Origin: Deltaproteobacteria bacterium
GTDB taxonomy: Bacteria; Desulfobacterota; GWC2-55-46
Assembly: GCA_021825035.1 (NCBI GenBank)
Contig: JAKAIQ010000161.1
Coordinates: 1 to 5,341, forward strand
Length of the DNA: 5,341 nucleotides
Reading direction: 5' to 3'
The notes beneath the pieces are model-generated. The model ran no database searches and was not told where the DNA came from. It worked only from the letters and a program-made list of their open reading frames with translations. The first letter of the stretch is position 1. Each line of letters begins with the position of its first letter. Positions 3,688 to 5,341 of this stretch are shown here, piece by piece. Position numbers and translations under genes: made by a program.

Positions 3688-5341
3688 CTGTTTTTTGAGC
3701 ACTTCCCTCGGCCTGCTCCCCTGCGCCGGGCCGACTATCCCTTCGTTTTCCATCTTTTCTATTATCCTCGCCGCGGTATTGTAACCTATCCTGAACCTCC
3801 TCTGGATGTAGGACGTCGATATCATATCGAGCCGCGCCGCCATCTCGACCGCCTCGTTGTACCTTTTCATGAACTCTTCGCCGAGGTCCTCTTCCCCGCC
3901 GTTTTCCGCGGCCTCAGCCTCTTCTATAATCGTTTCGTCATAAAGCGGGCTTCCCTGGCTTTTCCAGAACCCGGTGATCTTGCTTATCTCGGTCTCCGAG
4001 ACGTAGACGCCGTGCACCCGCTGTAGCCTGGATGTCCCTGGCGGCAGAAACAGCATGTCACCTTCGCCGAGGAGCGTTTCGGCGCCGCCGGCGTCGATTA
4101 TGGTCCTCGAGTCCGTCCTCGACGGCAGCTGGAAGGCTATGCGCGCCGGGAAGTTCGTCTTTATGAGGCCGGTGACCACGTCCACCGACGGCCTCTGGGT
4201 GGCGACGAGGAGGTGGATCCCGGCGGCCCTCGCCATCTGCGAGAGCCGCACGAGGCACTCCTCCACGTCCTTGCCGGACGTCATCATCAGGTCAGCGAGC
4301 TCGTCTATTATGACGACGATATACGGGAGCCTCTTTTGGCCGTCCCCGCCTTCCTCGTCCCCGACACGCTGGTTGTACTTCTCGATGTTCTTCGAGCCTT
4401 TCTCGGCCATGAGCCTGTATCGCCTGCCCATCTCCGTCACTATGCTCCGCAGCGCGCCGGCGGCCTTTTTCGGCTCGGTTATGACCGGGGTTATGAGGTG
4501 CGGTATGCCCTCGTATGCCGAGAGCTCGAGCATCTTCGGGTCCACCATGACAAACCGGACGTCCTCCGGGGTGGCCTTGAAGAGGATGCTGAGGATCATG
4601 GCGTTCACCGATACGCTTTTGCCCGTGCCCGTCGCGCCGGCCACGAGAAGGTGAGGCATGCGCGCGAGGTCGGCCACGTAAGGGTTGCCCGATATATCCT
4701 TTCCGAGCGCGAGGCTCAGGTTCGACCTGCTCCTGGCGAACGCCGGGCATTCGAGCATCTCTTTGAGGCGTATGAGGCTCCTCTTGCCGTTCGGCACCTC
4801 GATCCCGACGACCGACTTGCCGGGGATGGGCGCGACTATCCTTATGGACATGGCCTTCATCGCCAGCGCGAGATCGTCCGCGAGGCCGGTTATCCTGTTC
4901 ACCTTGATGCCCGGGGCAGGCTCGAACTCGTACATCGTCACCACGGGCCCGGGTCTCACTTCGAGAACCCTCCCTTCTATCCCGAAGTCAAGGAGCTTTT
5001 TTTCGAGTATCCTCGAGTTCTCGATGAGGACGCCTTCGTCCATGACGTCTTCCTTCTCGGGGATCGGGTCGAGGAGAGAGAGCGGCGGCAATCTGAAGCT
5101 GCCGGCCGGGCTTGTGAACTCAAGCTCCTCTTTTTTGTCCTCCTCCTCGGTGGAGCGCCTTTTTTTGTTGTGTATGCGCGGGGCTATTATGGCGGGCTGT
5201 CTTTTGCCCTTTTCCCCGGCGGGCTTCCCCGGGGTCTCTTCCGCGCCGCCCGGCCCGTCATCATCTTCTTCTACTACTACTTCTGCTTCCTCTTCGTCTT
5301 CGTCTTCGTCCTTTTCCTCATGGGCTTCTTCGGCCCCTGCC
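3685..5341 (-). CDS. ftsK: DNA translocase FtsK (C-terminal 551 residues; start beyond the right edge)
   Basis: FtsK is the septum-anchored, hexameric ATP-driven motor that pumps chromosomal DNA at division and activates XerCD resolution of dimers. The open frame runs to the right edge without a stop, so the membrane-spanning N-terminus is missing. Visible residues 1-28 are a strongly acidic linker (EEKDEDEDEEEAE and EEDDD), followed by a mixed Lys/Arg-rich linker to about 82. The motor begins with FRLPPLSLLD, a family hallmark read through an in-frame TTG that should not be taken as the start. The alpha/beta motor has GIKVNRITGLADDLALAM near 144-161, Walker A GATGTGKS (235-242), DPKMLEL (267-273), Walker B IVVIIDELADLMM (341-353) and VATQRPSVDVVTGLIK (379-394). 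Residues 488-547 are the winged-helix gamma domain, with YIQRRFRIGYNTAARIIEKM, which in E. coli reads KOPS sequences and contacts XerD. All catalytic motifs are intact. A slippery A_AAA_AAG lies at 4996-5002. lolA follows after 17 nt. Confidence 0.97.
   Translation of the reverse strand, partial: AGAEEAHEEKDEDEDEEEAEVVVEEDDDGPGGAEETPGKPAGEKGKRQPAIIAPRIHNKKRRSTEEEDKKEELEFTSPAGSFRLPPLSLLDPIPEKEDVMDEGVLIENSRILEKKLLDFGIEGRVLEVRPGPVVTMYEFEPAPGIKVNRITGLADDLALAMKAMSIRIVAPIPGKSVVGIEVPNGKRSLIRLKEMLECPAFARSRSNLSLALGKDISGNPYVADLARMPHLLVAGATGTGKSVSVNAMILSILFKATPEDVRFVMVDPKMLELSAYEGIPHLITPVITEPKKAAGALRSIVTEMGRRYRLMAEKGSKNIEKYNQRVGDEEGGDGQKRLPYIVVIIDELADLMMTSGKDVEECLVRLSQMARAAGIHLLVATQRPSVDVVTGLIKTNFPARIAFQLPSRTDSRTIIDAGGAETLLGEGDMLFLPPGTSRLQRVHGVYVSETEISKITGFWKSQGSPLYDETIIEEAEAAENGGEEDLGEEFMKRYNEAVEMAARLDMISTSYIQRRFRIGYNTAARIIEKMENEGIVGPAQGSRPREVLKKQ
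4988..5002 (-). other. Candidate -1 frameshift heptamer A_AAA_AAG with adjacent -1 frame stop in ftsK
   Basis: On the minus strand GAA AAA AAG (5004-4996) places A_AAA_AAG in the same reading phase as the programmed frameshift site of E. coli dnaX. A -1 slip would read GCT, CCT and then TGA (4990-4988), ending the protein before the FtsK motor. GAGGA lies 7 nt upstream. A 6-bp complementary pair (ACTTCG / CGAAGT) begins about 7 nt downstream with a 19-nt loop. These parts resemble the known layout, but Lys-Lys here is common in the family and activity is unproven. Confidence 0.3.

Noticed and set aside
3816..3830. Palindrome TCGATATCATATCGA (7+1+7) inside ftsK, plus several 12-bp palindromes (for example around 1689, 3241 and 3648).
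   Set aside because: Palindromes of this length with no usable loop are expected at about this frequency by chance and lie within conserved coding sequence.
5089..5091. TTG read as a start for a 468-residue FtsK.
   Set aside because: The codon is the Leu of the conserved FRLPPLSLLD motif. The frame stays open to the window edge with linker-like sequence upstream.

Overview
The window is a dense, GC-rich (by eye roughly 60 %) bacterial chromosome segment in which every recognisable gene lies on the minus strand. The organism has an outer membrane, because a periplasmic lipoprotein carrier (LolA) is present. Gene content, strong Shine-Dalgarno sites and GC- and Lys/Glu-rich coding style suit a Gram-negative lineage such as the former Deltaproteobacteria or Nitrospirota. 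This placement is an inference from style and was not tested by phylogeny.

Read in the direction of transcription (right to left), the window opens inside ftsK, the cell-division DNA translocase (3685-5341). Its start lies beyond the right edge. A tight co-directional set follows: lolA (17-nt gap), yajQ (49-nt gap), prmA (16-nt gap) and rsmE (4-nt ATGA overlap with prmA). This looks like one five-gene operon. It joins chromosome segregation (FtsK), envelope lipoprotein transport (LolA), a nucleotide/c-di-GMP-binding protein of the YajQ family, and two translation-apparatus methyltransferases (PrmA on ribosomal protein L11, RsmE on 16S rRNA). The operon promoter is not in view.

The only sizeable intergenic space is 556-762. 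It holds a weak terminator-like hairpin after rsmE, a promoter candidate with a perfect TTGACA -35 box, a leader of about 120 nt with two GC-rich hairpins, a second promoter candidate (extended -10) near the gene, and a strong ribosome binding site. This space starts a new transcription unit whose first gene, a PLP-dependent class V (alanine-glyoxylate/serine-pyruvate type) aminotransferase, runs off the left edge at position 1.

All genes are conserved housekeeping families, and I see no mobile element, CRISPR array, defence cassette, RNA gene or undescribed protein system. The items worth a second look are sub-genic. They are a dnaX-like A_AAA_AAG slippery heptamer in ftsK followed almost at once by a -1 frame stop, two long perfect inverted repeats packed into the last part of rsmE, a perfect 10-bp inverted repeat at the signal-peptide junction of lolA, and the structured two-promoter leader of the aminotransferase gene.
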